A DNA stretch of 64,000 nucleotides, taken from the NCBI GenBank assembly GCA_026125385.1, contig JAHCLG010000010.1:20092-84091 (forward strand), read 5' to 3'. The stretch is from Legionellales bacterium. Its GTDB lineage: Bacteria; Pseudomonadota; Gammaproteobacteria; JAHCLG01. Under the pieces are notes generated by a model, which had not been told where the DNA came from, made no database searches, and was given only the letters and a program-made list of their open reading frames with translations. The position numbers were made by a program, and so were the translations under genes. This document shows, in pieces, positions 63,842 through 64,000 of this stretch. The stretch's first letter is position 1. Each line of letters opens with the position of its first letter.

Positions 63842-64000
63842 ATAGCGATCAATAATACGTGATTTAGCTTGCTGCCTAGCTTTTGGTGGTAATTGTCATC
63901 GGTAAATTCCAACAAAATTTTTCCCATATTGTTTGGAGCATCTGCGATGAAAAATAAGGGTTTGATCAATTCATAGTGATCTGATTTTCTTGTAGCCATG

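Overview
The window looks like part of the chromosome of an AT-rich gammaproteobacterium. Gene content (glyA-nrdR-nusB-thiL-pgpA, rplU-rpmA-obgE, two-cone NrdA, cydABX with an FNR-type site) and several large low-complexity or multi-membrane proteins resembling host-interaction factors suggest Legionellales or Coxiellaceae. That placement is an inference from gene content, not from a database search.

1-18385: right-hand part of an integrative conjugative element. A MPF-T type IV secretion operon (end of a virB5-like gene, a virB7-like lipoprotein, a small membrane protein, virB6, virB8, virB9, virB10, virB11, virD4) is followed by cargo: a membrane-anchored protein of unknown function, thiS-thiF and a 189-residue unknown. 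Next comes a Ti-plasmid-like mobilisation block in which traA (relaxase-helicase-Toprim) diverges from traC/traD. The gap between them holds an excellent oriT candidate: an inverted repeat followed, at the same spacing as in the RSF1010 nic region as I recall it, by a TGCGCC core. A DUF932 gene and a higB-higA toxin-antitoxin pair with a nuclease-like gene follow. The element ends at a 48-base copy of the 3' half of a tRNA-Thr gene; the intact tRNA and probably the integrase should lie left of the window.

18386-33340: accessory-like chromosome with an RND efflux pair, an IS3 orfA remnant, a small secreted protein, a perfect 37-bp inverted repeat, an AIM24-family protein, an exported RidA, a GNAT acetyltransferase, an IPT/TIG-DUF1566 surface protein, an 871-residue coiled-coil protein, an ABC exporter and dps. 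Three intergenic spacers share a diverged dispersed repeat.

33338-51860: mostly core genes: an EmrAB-like pump, the glyA-nrdR-nusB-thiL-pgpA operon, ettA, nrdAB, VOC/TetR/AraC genes, obgE-rpmA-rplU. The most unusual structure here is an eight-unit, exactly 15-bp-period array of GATTATC/GATAATC heptamers directly upstream of an AAA ATPase with a C-terminal winged-helix-like region. Upstream of nrdA are a perfect DnaA box, two NrdR-like boxes 32 bp apart and a long leader hairpin; NrdR itself is encoded in the window.

51862-64000: ispB; a 1.2-kb island carrying only a PIN toxin/HTH antitoxin pair, bracketed by an intact tRNA-Pro(CGG) and a degenerate copy of its 3' end; a queuosine-precursor transporter overlapping cydX; cydB-cydA with a perfect FNR-type site; a family 9 glycosyltransferase; an 855-residue multi-membrane protein; a small secreted protein; asnS; and a decayed recombinase fragment at the window edge.
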